DNA from: an uncultured Bacteroidales bacterium
GTDB lineage: Bacteria > Bacteroidota > Bacteroidia > Bacteroidales > Bacteroidaceae
Length of the DNA: 64,000 nt
Assembly (NCBI GenBank): GCA_902787555.1
Contig: CADAGO010000010.1
Location: forward strand, 1 to 64,000
Reading direction: 5' to 3'
The first letter of the stretch is position 1; the number at the start of each line of letters is the position of its first letter. The notes under the pieces are model-generated. The model did not search any database. It was given only the letters and a program-made list of their open reading frames with translations, and had not been told where the DNA came from. The translations under genes were made by a program, and so were the position numbers. Of the stretch, positions 21,520-30,503 are shown piece by piece.

Positions 21520-22993
21520 ACCGTTCACGTGTGATTTGTTCGAGTGACTTTCCGCGTGTGTTCGGACATCCGATAACACCGACGATGAGTGAAATCAGTA
21601 AGAGGGCGATCATGCACCAGGCAGCAACGGTGAAGCCCTCACCGTTTTCTCCATAGATGTAGGTGAAGACAAGTCCCCATACGGCTGAGAGACCACGTAC
21701 GATGAAGAACATCAATCCTTGTGCACCAGCACGGAACTTGGCAGGGAATAACTCTGACCCCCAAAGGGCATAGAATATCTGGACGGAGATACCGCCATTG
21801 ATGCCCCAAAGAATGGAGAAAGCCCAGAGGGTTGCCATACCGTTCACGCCTGTGATGATGACTACCCAAGTGGCAAGCGCTGCCAGCAGGCCGAGGATGT
21901 AAAACATCTTGTGAGAGAACTTGTCGATGAAGAACGAGAGGACAAAAGTGATGGCTACCACGATGACCCATCCCACACAACTGAGCATGTTTGCGTATTC
22001 GTTGGAGAGACCACCAGCTGTCTCGTAGATATGCGGCTGGAAGAATCCCATGACGGATGCCACGAGGTTCCAAGTAAGGTAGATGGTGGCGAGGAAGCAT
22101 ACGGTCTTGATGGCTGTCTTGTTGGAGAACAATACACTAAAGGCATGCAGCAGACCAGTGTCTTCGCCCTTGGCTTCCGAGGCCTGACGACTGGCTTCCC
22201 ATTCGCCCGACTCATCGAGGCGGCGTTGTAGGTTCCATGCAATGAATGCGACGATGAAGAGCGAGCAGAACACGACTCGAGAACTGAACACATTGAGTGC
22301 TGATCCTTCGAGACCGGCTCCGCCGATGGCGTGTCCGATGGCTTCAACCCAACTGAACAAGTAACCGCCAGGGGCGAAGAACATGCCCAACAGGAGGATG
22401 ATCATCGGACCGAATCCCCATGACATCTGTGAGATGCAGATGTTACGACCACGGTTGTGAATCTCGGAGCTCTCAGAGATGTAGGTCCAAGAAGCTGGTA
22501 CTCCGATACCAACAGAGATTCCTGTCACAAGGAAACCGGCTAGGAGCATGGGGAAGTTGACAGAACACATAACCAACAACACTCCTGCCATATAGACCAA
22601 GAGGTTGTAGGTGTAGATGAACTTACGTCCGTACTTATCGGCCAGGAATCCGCCGATGATGGCACCAATGGCGGCACCCAGACAGTTGGCACTGATGAAA
22701 TTGAGCCATCCCAAATGAACTTCGGAGAGACCTAGATAGTTTTGCCAGAGGGTAAGGCCACTGGCTCCTGCTACGATGGCTCCTGCATCGAGGTAATTGG
22801 TAAGAGACACCGCAATGGTGCTCTTCAAAGAAGAAGACCCGCCCCCTTGCCCCTCAGTCTTCCCCCTACGGGGGACTGAGGGGGGACAAGACGGATTTTC
22901 CCCCTTCGCACTCCCCCCAAGGGGGAGAGAAGGGCGGGGAGTGGTTACTTCTGCAACATGCGAAGATTTGTCAGAAACTATTTCCGTATTCAT
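21509..22993 (-). CDS. rhaP: MFS permease of the rhamnose operon
   Basis: The protein (494 residues from the ATG at 22993; a TTG 12 bp earlier is possible) is a 12-helix major facilitator: NYLDAGAIVAGASGLTLWQN opens helix 1, and FLADKYGRKFIY is the loop 2-3 signature. Its place between isomerase and aldolase genes points to L-rhamnose/proton symport. It is not the DMT-type RhaT of enterobacteria but the Bacteroidetes RhaP type. Residues about 18-54 (RPSLPLGGSAKGENPSCPPS, then VPRRGKTEGQGGG) are the translation of two back-to-back palindromic repeats and form an unusual cytoplasmic N-terminal extension. The start lies 16 bp after rhaA. Confidence 0.85.
   Translation of the reverse strand: MNTEIVSDKSSHVAEVTTPRPSLPLGGSAKGENPSCPPSVPRRGKTEGQGGGSSSLKSTIAVSLTNYLDAGAIVAGASGLTLWQNYLGLSEVHLGWLNFISANCLGAAIGAIIGGFLADKYGRKFIYTYNLLVYMAGVLLVMCSVNFPMLLAGFLVTGISVGIGVPASWTYISESSEIHNRGRNICISQMSWGFGPMIILLLGMFFAPGGYLFSWVEAIGHAIGGAGLEGSALNVFSSRVVFCSLFIVAFIAWNLQRRLDESGEWEASRQASEAKGEDTGLLHAFSVLFSNKTAIKTVCFLATIYLTWNLVASVMGFFQPHIYETAGGLSNEYANMLSCVGWVIVVAITFVLSFFIDKFSHKMFYILGLLAALATWVVIITGVNGMATLWAFSILWGINGGISVQIFYALWGSELFPAKFRAGAQGLMFFIVRGLSAVWGLVFTYIYGENGEGFTVAAWCMIALLLISLIVGVIGCPNTRGKSLEQITRERYGE
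22832..22942. repeat. GC-rich palindromic repeat at the 5' end of the permease gene
   Basis: Two hairpin units can be read: CCCCTCAGTC-TTCCCCCTACGGGG-GACTGAGGGG (22854-22887) and CCGCCC...CTCCCC...GGGAGAG...GGGCGGG around 22905-22939. The 111 bp are a multiple of three without stops in the permease frame. Confidence 0.85.
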
Positions 22994-23008
22994 AAATGAT
23001 TCCAATTA

Positions 23009-24274
23009 TTATCTTTTGCTTGTAACATCACGTTCGTATTGCTCAATAGCAGCAATGAAGTCAGCACCGACAGGCACGTCATTGCGCTGGCAGAATTCAT
23101 CATAGACGGCATTCCAAGGTAATGCTTTGGCTTCTTCGAGCAGACCGAGCACTTGGAAACCCTTGCCTTCCAACTCATAGCGGCTGAGTTGGGCTGTGGG
23201 TTCCAATAAAGCGCGAGTCATACACTTTTGAGCAGCCCGTGAGCCTATGACGTAAGCTCCAATGCGGTTGATGCTACCATCGAAGAAGTCGAGACCATAG
23301 TGAACACGGTCCATTGCATTGGCACGGACAATCTCAGAGAAAAGTTCCTGAGTGGGGTCGTCCATGATGGTTACGTGATCGGAATCCCAACGTACGGGAC
23401 GACTGACATGTAGCATCAGTTCGGGAACGAACTGTAGCACAGCACTTACCTTGTCAGCAGGACTCTCGGTGGGGTGATAGTGACCTGTGTCGATGGTAAG
23501 GATGATGTTATTCTTCGCAGCATAGGCAGTGTAGAAATCATGGTTGCCGACGGTGAAACTCTCCAGTCCTATGCCGAACACCTTTCCTTCGATGCAGTCC
23601 TTCATCATTGGCTGAGGCTTGGCGAAGATCTGGTCGAGCGAATCCTTCAGGTAATGACGATAGAGGAAATGGTTGACACTCTGGTCCTTGCAACCATCGT
23701 GTACCCATAGATTCATGATACAAGGGTCGCCTTGTGCCTCTCCGATAGCATTGGCAATGTCACGACAACGCTTTGTATGTTCAATCCAGAAATTGCGGAT
23801 GCTGTCATCAGGATTAGAGAGACTGAGGTTGCCACTCTTTGGATGGGAGAAACTTGTGGAATTGAAGTCGAGTTTTGTGTTGTATTCCTTTCCCCAGTCA
23901 ATCCAACTCTGGAAATAAGTGATGTCGACTTCATCACGGTCTACAACCTTTCCTTTGAAGTCACCATAAATTTCATGGAGGTTCAGACGATGGTTGCCGG
24001 GAATGAGACTCTTTGCTTTCAGCACATCTGCTCTCAACTCATCGATGTTTCGAGCCTTACCAGGATAGTTCCCAGTGCTCTGGATGCCACCAGAGAGTGC
24101 TCCTGCCTGTACTTCGAAACCTGCTACATCGTCGGCTTGCCAACAATGCATACTGAGGTGGAAATCTTGTAGTTGATTGATTACTTTCTCTGTATCGATG
24201 CCTAAATCGGCATAGCGTGCTTTAGCCAGTTCATAGGCTTTAGTGATTTGTTCGCTTTTCATTGTGATGGTCAT
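23009..24274 (-). CDS. rhaA: L-rhamnose isomerase
   Basis: The protein (421 residues from the ATG at 24274) converts L-rhamnose to L-rhamnulose. The family signature HLSMHCWQADDV is near residue 35, followed by LNLHEIYGD, MNLWVHDGCKD, TIDTGHYHPTE and LMLHVSRPVRWDSDHV, which carry the metal-binding Glu, Asp and His residues. The ATG overlaps the TAA of rhaB (TAATG); a second ATG 12 bp further (MKSEQITKAYELAK) is an equally plausible start and matches the usual family N-terminus. The gene ends 15 bp before the permease start. Length is normal for the family. It would be named rhaI in the Bacteroides operon nomenclature. Confidence 0.97.
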   Translation of the reverse strand: MTITMKSEQITKAYELAKARYADLGIDTEKVINQLQDFHLSMHCWQADDVAGFEVQAGALSGGIQSTGNYPGKARNIDELRADVLKAKSLIPGNHRLNLHEIYGDFKGKVVDRDEVDITYFQSWIDWGKEYNTKLDFNSTSFSHPKSGNLSLSNPDDSIRNFWIEHTKRCRDIANAIGEAQGDPCIMNLWVHDGCKDQSVNHFLYRHYLKDSLDQIFAKPQPMMKDCIEGKVFGIGLESFTVGNHDFYTAYAAKNNIILTIDTGHYHPTESPADKVSAVLQFVPELMLHVSRPVRWDSDHVTIMDDPTQELFSEIVRANAMDRVHYGLDFFDGSINRIGAYVIGSRAAQKCMTRALLEPTAQLSRYELEGKGFQVLGLLEEAKALPWNAVYDEFCQRNDVPVGADFIAAIEQYERDVTSKR

Positions 24275-25776
24275 TATGTAGTTAATAAATTCGTAAATTG
24301 TTCGTAGGCATTGTCCCATGTTGCCTTGTCTTGAGGCAGGTAGGTTTGCATCTCAATGCTTTGGGCAATCATTCGCCGCATGTCGTAGATATCGCTGACT
24401 AGTCCTGCAGCTTTCGCTTGGAGCATGATGTTGCCGATGGCAGTGCCTTCTACGGGACCTGTCAGTACAGGAATACCGATGCTATTGGCTGTCATCTGCA
24501 TGAGATAGATGTTTCGACTGCCTCCACCAATGACATGCAAGCGCTCGATGGGGAATGGGGCGAGTTCTTTGAGATATCCCAGGACCTGACGGTAGCGCAA
24601 AGCCAGACTCTCGAAGATACATCGTGCCATTTGACGGTAGTCTTCCGGGATAGGCTGGTGAGTTTCCCGGCAGTAGTCTTTGATGGCTTGAACCATACTG
24701 ACAGGGTTTGCAAATCGTGGGTCGTCAGGGTTGATTAGGCTGCGGAAAGGTGCTGCTTCCATAGCATCAGCATTTACCTGATTGATGTCGGAAGGTGCAT
24801 CGGTCCACTCTTGGCGGCATCGTTCCAAAAGCCACATACCACAGATATTTTTCAGGAAGCGGGTGGTGCCCTCTATACCTCCTTCGTTGGTAAAGTTGTA
24901 TGTATAGCTCTGTTTGTTAATGATGGCATCTCGGGTTTCGATGCCCAACAAGCTCCATGTACCGCAGCTGAGGTATGCAAATCGTTCGTTGCTGGCTGGG
25001 ACTGCCGCTACTGCGGCGCCGGTATCGTGCCCTGCTACAGCGACTACAGGTATGGCACCCAGTCCTGTCAGTTTCTGTACTTCGGGTGTCAATGTGCCTA
25101 CCACCTCGCTTGGGTTGACGTAGCGGCCGAATTGGCTCTCTTCCAGTTCGATGACATTGATCAGCTCATGGTCAATCCGTTTGGTGCGTGGGTCGAGCAT
25201 CTGACTGGTACTGAGGATGGTATATTCGCAAACAGCCTCACCTGTCAGCATGTATGTCAGGGCATCGGGAATGAATAGAATCTTATCGGCTGCTACCAAG
25301 GCAGAGTCGTCATGCTGCCGCATCGCAAAGAGTTGGAATAAAGAATTGAAATTCATGAATTGAATGCCCGTCTTCTCATATACCCGCTCTTTTGGAATCA
25401 ATCGGAAATACTCTTCCATCATGCCGTTGGTATGTGGGTCACGATAGCAGTATGGGTTACGCAGAATGCCTCCGTCGCGCCCAACACAAACGAAGTCCAC
25501 GCCCCATGTGTCAATACCTATACTTTGGAGTTCGATTCCCTCTTTCGCTACAATGCGCAAGCCTCGTATGATTTCCTGATACAGCGCATAGATATCCCAG
25601 AAGTAGTGCCCTCCAGTTTGGATGATTGGATTGGGAAATCGGGTCAGTTCCCTTTGTTGGAGTTTCCCTGATGCGATTGAGCCGAGAATGGTACGTCCGC
25701 TTGTGGCCCCTAAGTCAACAGCGAACAGACCCCCTCTAACTCCCCCTTTATGGGGAGGATTATTGAACATTGACAT
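24274..25776 (-). CDS. rhaB: Rhamnulokinase
   Basis: A 500-residue FGGY-family sugar kinase: FAVDLGATSGRTI at residues 18-30, IDTWGVDFVCV, VAVAGHDTGAAVAAVP, AYLSCGTWSLLGIE and HVIGGGSRNIYLMQ give the two ATPase subdomains. It phosphorylates L-rhamnulose at O1. The first about 17 residues (MSMFNNPPHKGGVRGGL) do not belong to the family; they are encoded by an aatgttaaatgt tandem spacer repeat and a CTCCCC/GGGGGAG palindromic repeat, so the native start appears to have been overwritten. No ribosome-binding site is visible before the ATG at 25776. It lies 30 bp after the S9 peptidase gene and may depend on read-through from it. Confidence 0.95.
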   Translation of the reverse strand: MSMFNNPPHKGGVRGGLFAVDLGATSGRTILGSIASGKLQQRELTRFPNPIIQTGGHYFWDIYALYQEIIRGLRIVAKEGIELQSIGIDTWGVDFVCVGRDGGILRNPYCYRDPHTNGMMEEYFRLIPKERVYEKTGIQFMNFNSLFQLFAMRQHDDSALVAADKILFIPDALTYMLTGEAVCEYTILSTSQMLDPRTKRIDHELINVIELEESQFGRYVNPSEVVGTLTPEVQKLTGLGAIPVVAVAGHDTGAAVAAVPASNERFAYLSCGTWSLLGIETRDAIINKQSYTYNFTNEGGIEGTTRFLKNICGMWLLERCRQEWTDAPSDINQVNADAMEAAPFRSLINPDDPRFANPVSMVQAIKDYCRETHQPIPEDYRQMARCIFESLALRYRQVLGYLKELAPFPIERLHVIGGGSRNIYLMQMTANSIGIPVLTGPVEGTAIGNIMLQAKAAGLVSDIYDMRRMIAQSIEMQTYLPQDKATWDNAYEQFTNLLTT

Positions 25777-25800
25777 TTAACATTATACATTTAACATTGA
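25722..25800. repeat. Repeat block covering the 5' end of rhaB
   Basis: CCCCCTCTAACTCCCCC-TTTAT-GGGGAGG (25725-25758) is palindromic. It is followed by units of aacattgacatttaacatta (about 25765-25800). The palindromic part is coding, the tandem part forms the start codon context. Confidence 0.75.
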
Positions 25801-25806
25801 CCATGG

Positions 25807-28320
25807 TCATAATTCTTTTTCTGAATAGATGGCATTCCACCATGTGGGGTCGTCTTGCAGATATTTTGCAAACCAGGCGAAGATGGTGTTCTGCCACTTG
25901 ATACGTTTTTGGAAGTCGAGGATGTGATGGTTCTGTCCCTTTACTAGCACCATGGCTGTTTCGCGCCCTAAGAGTTTCAAGGCGGTAAACATTTGGATGC
26001 TTTCACCCACTGGTACATTGGTATCTGCATCTCCATGGAGGAAGAGGATGGGGGTGTGGATTTTGTCAGCGTTGTAGAGCGGACTTTGATCCACATACAA
26101 GTGCTTGTCGGTCCAAGGGTAGCTGTTGGCCATACTGACCTCACTATAGCTGTAGCCCCAATAGCCTTCGCCCCAGTAGCTGGTGTGGTCGCTGATGCCT
26201 GCATGCGAGATAGCCGCAGCAAAGATGTCGGTCACGGTCTGTAGATACTGGGTCATGAACCCGCCGTAACTGGCTCCGATGCAGCCAATCTTCTTTGCAT
26301 TGACAAACGAATGTTCCTTGCAAAACTGCTTTGTTCCGTCGATAATGTCTTGTGCCACTCCCTCACCTGCAGTGTTGACATGACGTGAGGAGAACTCCTG
26401 TCCGAAACCTGTAGCTCCTGAAGGATTGATGACCAGCACCACATAGCCTAACGATGCATAGGCATGATGTGGATAGCGGCTTTCGAAGTTTCGACTTGTA
26501 GGCGAGCAGCCTCCGTAGTAGTTCACAATCATGGGATATTGACGCGACGGGTCGAAGTCGGCTGGCAGGTAGTAGCGGCCGGATATTTCCTCACCACGAC
26601 TGTTGGTGAACGTCCATGCATGACATTCTCCGAGTGTAGCATCTTTCAGGTTTTCACTGCTCAGGTCGTGGAACAGGGTGGAACGCATGTTCTTGGTGTT
26701 GAGCAGGTGCAGCCGATTACTGTTTGATGCACTCACTCCGTAGTAAGCAATCAGTCCTGTGGTTGAAGCACAGTCGAACGAATTGATGACTTCTTCACTA
26801 CATTCAATCTCCTTGATCTTCTCCGTCTTGGGGTTCAGTTGGAACAGATTCACGGAGTCGCGATCTTCGGCTGTGAGGTAGAGCATGCCGTCGGATTGGT
26901 TCCACATTGCACGGCTGACTGACGGGTTGAAGTATTTCGTTACACAACGCAGGTTGCTGGTGCTCAAGTCTGCTCGGTTAACATCAATGAGGAACAGCTG
27001 GTTGTCTGTCATGCTGGGCGTGCGTCCTTCGGGAACATTCTTTCCGATGCCGCCAAATGCTTCCGGACTGCCGTAAATGGCTATCATCGACCCATCGGGA
27101 GAGAGGATGGCACGTGATGCGAAGCCATCGTTCTCGTAGACACATTTCGTTTCCATTGTCTCTAGATTGAGCAGATAGAGAGAACCGACAGTGGTGGGAC
27201 GCTCTGTGAGACGTGAACGCTCTGTCCCGTAGAGTAAGAGTTTGCCATCGTTTGAGATTCCTCCCAAGTTGATATTATGGTGTCCATGGGTGAGGGGCTG
27301 CACCATACCGCTCTTAATGTCGTACCGTAGCAGGTTGGTACGATTTCGCCAGCCAGCCTGACGGTCTTCGGGTTCCAACACCTGATAGACGCCCTCATCT
27401 TCCTTTGGACCTTCACTTTCCTTATATAATATAAGGTAGTCCTCAGTTGGGGCGATGTTGTAGCTGCCTCGTGGCACACCTTCGGCCAATGTGGTCTCAA
27501 TGCCTGTCGCAGGGTCAACGCAGTAGAACTTCATGCCAGCAGGGGTGTCCTCCGTGTAGTAATACTTGTTGGATGTTGGCATCCAGTAGACGGAGTATCC
27601 AAGGTCAGCTATCTGACGTCCGGTAGCAGTCTCGCGGATAAGGGTATGTGTTTTTGTTTTACCATCGTTGGCAGTCGTTCGATAAGAGATGCGGATGTAT
27701 TTCCCATTTGGTGACAGCGCTGCCCCAGTGTAGGTGCTGGCTGTGATGACATCCATGAAGTTGTATTTGTGGCGAGCCGAATAGTCACTGATACGCACGC
27801 TTCCCTCTGTCTCCCCTGATGGAGAGGAATCTGATTCGATGTTGATAGCGACTTCCTGTTTCTCCTCTTCGTTCTCTCCCTTTTGGGAATCGGTGGGAAC
27901 TGTCAGATATTTGACAACTACTTGATGGGTGGTAGGTTCGAGCCGTATGTAGCCGCTCATCTGTTTCTTCCCGTCGACAAACAACTGATATTTGCGAATA
28001 CCCTTCACTTCGATGGTAATTCCTGTGTACAACTTGTTTTCCACATTGAAACCGATCATGTGGAGAGCAGCCTCCTTTGAATCCCCTCCAGAAGGAAGAG
28101 ACTTTATGTCAATCATTTGACCGTTCTCTAAGAGTGATTGCCTGATAGGGATATCCAGCAAGTTCGATTCGTCGAACTGCTTGGCGCTCACATCCTTCTC
28201 GTCTATCATCACAGGATTCTTCACAGAGAAGGGACCTGCATAGCGTACCTGAGTGACCTTCTGGCTAAAGGTCAGAGCTGAAAAGCACAAGGCTACAATT
28301 GTTATTGCGAATTTTCTCAT
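25807..28320 (-). CDS. S9-family prolyl oligopeptidase, secreted
   Basis: An 837-residue serine peptidase with signal peptide (MRKFAITIVALCFSALTFSQ). The N-terminal beta-propeller part contains WD-like segments such as YIRISYRT and WMPTSNKYYY. The C-terminal alpha/beta-hydrolase carries GASYGGFM (Ser684), HGDADTNVP (Asp near 765) and GQNHHI (His near 797), i.e. a complete catalytic triad. It should cleave short proline-containing peptides in the periplasm. Residues about 60-68 (LPSGGDSKE), 150-160 (DSQKGENEEE) and 167-176 (SPSGETEG) are reminiscent of decayed palindromic repeats. It is the first gene of a possible five-gene transcript with rhaBA-permease-rhaD (30-bp gap), although its function has no evident tie to rhamnose. 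Confidence 0.93.
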   Translation of the reverse strand: MRKFAITIVALCFSALTFSQKVTQVRYAGPFSVKNPVMIDEKDVSAKQFDESNLLDIPIRQSLLENGQMIDIKSLPSGGDSKEAALHMIGFNVENKLYTGITIEVKGIRKYQLFVDGKKQMSGYIRLEPTTHQVVVKYLTVPTDSQKGENEEEKQEVAINIESDSSPSGETEGSVRISDYSARHKYNFMDVITASTYTGAALSPNGKYIRISYRTTANDGKTKTHTLIRETATGRQIADLGYSVYWMPTSNKYYYTEDTPAGMKFYCVDPATGIETTLAEGVPRGSYNIAPTEDYLILYKESEGPKEDEGVYQVLEPEDRQAGWRNRTNLLRYDIKSGMVQPLTHGHHNINLGGISNDGKLLLYGTERSRLTERPTTVGSLYLLNLETMETKCVYENDGFASRAILSPDGSMIAIYGSPEAFGGIGKNVPEGRTPSMTDNQLFLIDVNRADLSTSNLRCVTKYFNPSVSRAMWNQSDGMLYLTAEDRDSVNLFQLNPKTEKIKEIECSEEVINSFDCASTTGLIAYYGVSASNSNRLHLLNTKNMRSTLFHDLSSENLKDATLGECHAWTFTNSRGEEISGRYYLPADFDPSRQYPMIVNYYGGCSPTSRNFESRYPHHAYASLGYVVLVINPSGATGFGQEFSSRHVNTAGEGVAQDIIDGTKQFCKEHSFVNAKKIGCIGASYGGFMTQYLQTVTDIFAAAISHAGISDHTSYWGEGYWGYSYSEVSMANSYPWTDKHLYVDQSPLYNADKIHTPILFLHGDADTNVPVGESIQMFTALKLLGRETAMVLVKGQNHHILDFQKRIKWQNTIFAWFAKYLQDDPTWWNAIYSEKEL

Positions 28321-28465
28321 TATAATAAATTATGAAAGTTTAATGTTTAAAGTTTAATGTTTAAAGTCAGTTTAACGAGTTTATAGTTTAACAAGTAAAT
28401 ATACTGTCCACTTTCAACTTTTTCAACTGACTATCAACTTTCAACTATCAACTATACACCTTAAA
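28321..28465. repeat. Spacer with tandem gtttaatg and tcaacta units
   Basis: aaagtttaatgttt occurs twice in tandem (28336-28365), followed by gtttaacgag/gtttaacaag variants and by tcaactt/tcaacta units (28407-28453). No clear TAnnTTTG promoter was found for the peptidase gene here. Confidence 0.5.
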
Positions 28466-30493
28466 TTATACATTATACACAATACCTTTCACGTGTTCCG
28501 TAAAAGAGTTTGGCTTGAGCAGGTTCTCCAAGCTAATGTGCATACGATAGCGCCAATAGTGTCGAGGATTAGCAGGAATATTGATGCGTTCGGCTGCTGC
28601 ATCGGGCAGGCGGATTGCTTCGTCGATGCTGAACCAATCTTGGAGGGTGAGGATACAAAATGCAGAAGGACATGCTAAGTGTTGGCGGATGATATGTTCG
28701 CAGAGCCAACCTGGAAGTTTGTGCGGGGCATCACCTTGCATGTGGAGAACGGAGGTGTAATAGCGCTGTGACCGCTCGTGGTCTTCCTCCCACCACCCAC
28801 GCAGGGTTGGGGTGTCGTGCGACGAGATGGTGCAGACCGATAGTTTGGGGTTGTCCTTCAGACGACCGAACTCGAGTCCTGGCGCTTTCGGCATGCTCTG
28901 AATCTCGAGACTCATAATCTGCAGTTGGTTCATCACACGCTCCACGCAAGCGGGTATCATACCGAGGTCTTCACCGCAGACAATCATCTGGGTAGAACGT
29001 GTGAGGGCAGGTAACTTCTTCATGGCTTCTCCGTACCAGAAATCGTTATGCCGATGATAGAAGAAATCTTCGTACATGCGGTCGAATGCCAGACGTGCTG
29101 AAGGGCTGAGGTTCTTGTATGACTCTTCGTCCTTGGCAGATATGCGGATATGGTAGCGTGTGGGGTCATGACGGTCTTGCAGATACATATCGGGGATGAA
29201 CGGCACCCCTTGACGGGTGATTTCCTCTTCTGTCATCGGTAAGGCTGGCGAGAAATGCCCCATCAGTCCGCTCTTATGTGGGCATGGTATTTCCCAGATG
29301 CGGAAGAAACCCAGGATGTGGTCAATGCGGTAGGCAGAGAAATATTCTGCCATCTTACGCATACGACGTATCCACCAGCGATAGCCGTCGCGTGCCATCA
29401 CGTCCCAGTTATAGGTTGGGAATCCCCAGTTCTGTCCATCGTCTGAGAACGTATCGGGTGGTGCTCCTGTCTGTTCGTCCATATTGAAATAGAAAGGTTC
29501 CATCCATGCCTCAACGCTATTGGTGCTGATGCCGATTGGGATGTCGCCTTTTAGGATGATGTTGTGACGACGAGCATAGTCGGCTACAGCATGCAGTTGC
29601 AGATGAAGGTGGTACTGGATGTAATAATGGTAGCTGATTTTGTGACGTTCTTTCTGAGCCAGTTTCCCTACCTCTTCAGCATTGAATGTGCTGTAGGATG
29701 GCCATTTGGAAAACTGTGAGGTGCCATACTTGTCGCGTAGGTAGGAGAAGGCAGCATAGGGTTGTAGCCATTCCTTATTCTTATCGTAGAATGTCTTGAA
29801 TCCTTTCGTCTTCATTACTTTAGCACCCTCCTGTTCATACATCTTCCGCATATAACTGCGCTTTAAGTTGTTCACAGCCTCGTAGTCGATCTGCGGCAGG
29901 CTGTTCACCCGTTGGCGCTCTGCTTCATATCTGGTCATCTCGGCCTTGTCGGATAGTGTACCCAACTGCTGGAGGTCGAGGTACATGGGATGCAGGGCAA
30001 AGATGGATATGCTGTTATAAGGGTATGAATCAGTCCATGAGTGCGAGATGGTGGTGTCGTTGATAGGCAGAATCTGTACGGCTCCCATGCCTGTCTGCTC
30101 TGCCCATTGCACCATCTTCATCAGGTCGCCAAAGTCGCCAACGCCCTGACTGTTCTCACTGCGCAGCGAGAACACAGGTACTGCTACACCTGCTACATGT
30201 TGAGGGTCGCGCCACCAATCATGTTGCACATACACTTCCTTTCCTTTGATAGGGAAGATGATATGTGGCATTGTGGCTACCTCGATACGTTCCTCGCGTC
30301 CGTCACGTTCGATAAAATAGCGGTAGGTGATGACGTCGTCTTGCCTGTCAGGCAAATCCATGCTACCTGTCCACACTTCGCCGTCGACGGTCGACAGTGG
30401 TATGTGAGTTGGAGGTTCGCTGCCTTGCGACAGACTTATCCATACGACTTCACCCCATTGGGTGCGATATTTTATTCTGAATTCTATCTGCAT
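28466..30493 (-). CDS. malQ: 4-alpha-glucanotransferase, GH77, with N-terminal CBM20-like domain
   Basis: The 675-residue protein transfers alpha-1,4-glucan segments between maltodextrins. Residues 1-110 are a CBM20-like starch-binding domain (MQIEFRIKYRTQWGEVVWIS). The GH77 barrel shows YRIDHILGFFRIWEIP (nucleophile Asp), CGEDLGMIP (acid/base Glu) and SHDTPTLRGWW (third Asp). The absence of a signal peptide places it in the cytoplasm. Bacteroidetes relatives as I remember them have two CBM20 domains and about 890 residues; this one appears to lack one domain. It ends 10 bp after the next upstream gene begins its stop region, suggesting a transcript shared with the GH43 gene. Confidence 0.93.
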   Translation of the reverse strand: MQIEFRIKYRTQWGEVVWISLSQGSEPPTHIPLSTVDGEVWTGSMDLPDRQDDVITYRYFIERDGREERIEVATMPHIIFPIKGKEVYVQHDWWRDPQHVAGVAVPVFSLRSENSQGVGDFGDLMKMVQWAEQTGMGAVQILPINDTTISHSWTDSYPYNSISIFALHPMYLDLQQLGTLSDKAEMTRYEAERQRVNSLPQIDYEAVNNLKRSYMRKMYEQEGAKVMKTKGFKTFYDKNKEWLQPYAAFSYLRDKYGTSQFSKWPSYSTFNAEEVGKLAQKERHKISYHYYIQYHLHLQLHAVADYARRHNIILKGDIPIGISTNSVEAWMEPFYFNMDEQTGAPPDTFSDDGQNWGFPTYNWDVMARDGYRWWIRRMRKMAEYFSAYRIDHILGFFRIWEIPCPHKSGLMGHFSPALPMTEEEITRQGVPFIPDMYLQDRHDPTRYHIRISAKDEESYKNLSPSARLAFDRMYEDFFYHRHNDFWYGEAMKKLPALTRSTQMIVCGEDLGMIPACVERVMNQLQIMSLEIQSMPKAPGLEFGRLKDNPKLSVCTISSHDTPTLRGWWEEDHERSQRYYTSVLHMQGDAPHKLPGWLCEHIIRQHLACPSAFCILTLQDWFSIDEAIRLPDAAAERINIPANPRHYWRYRMHISLENLLKPNSFTEHVKGIVYNV

Positions 30494-30503
30494 AGTTTGT
30501 CTT

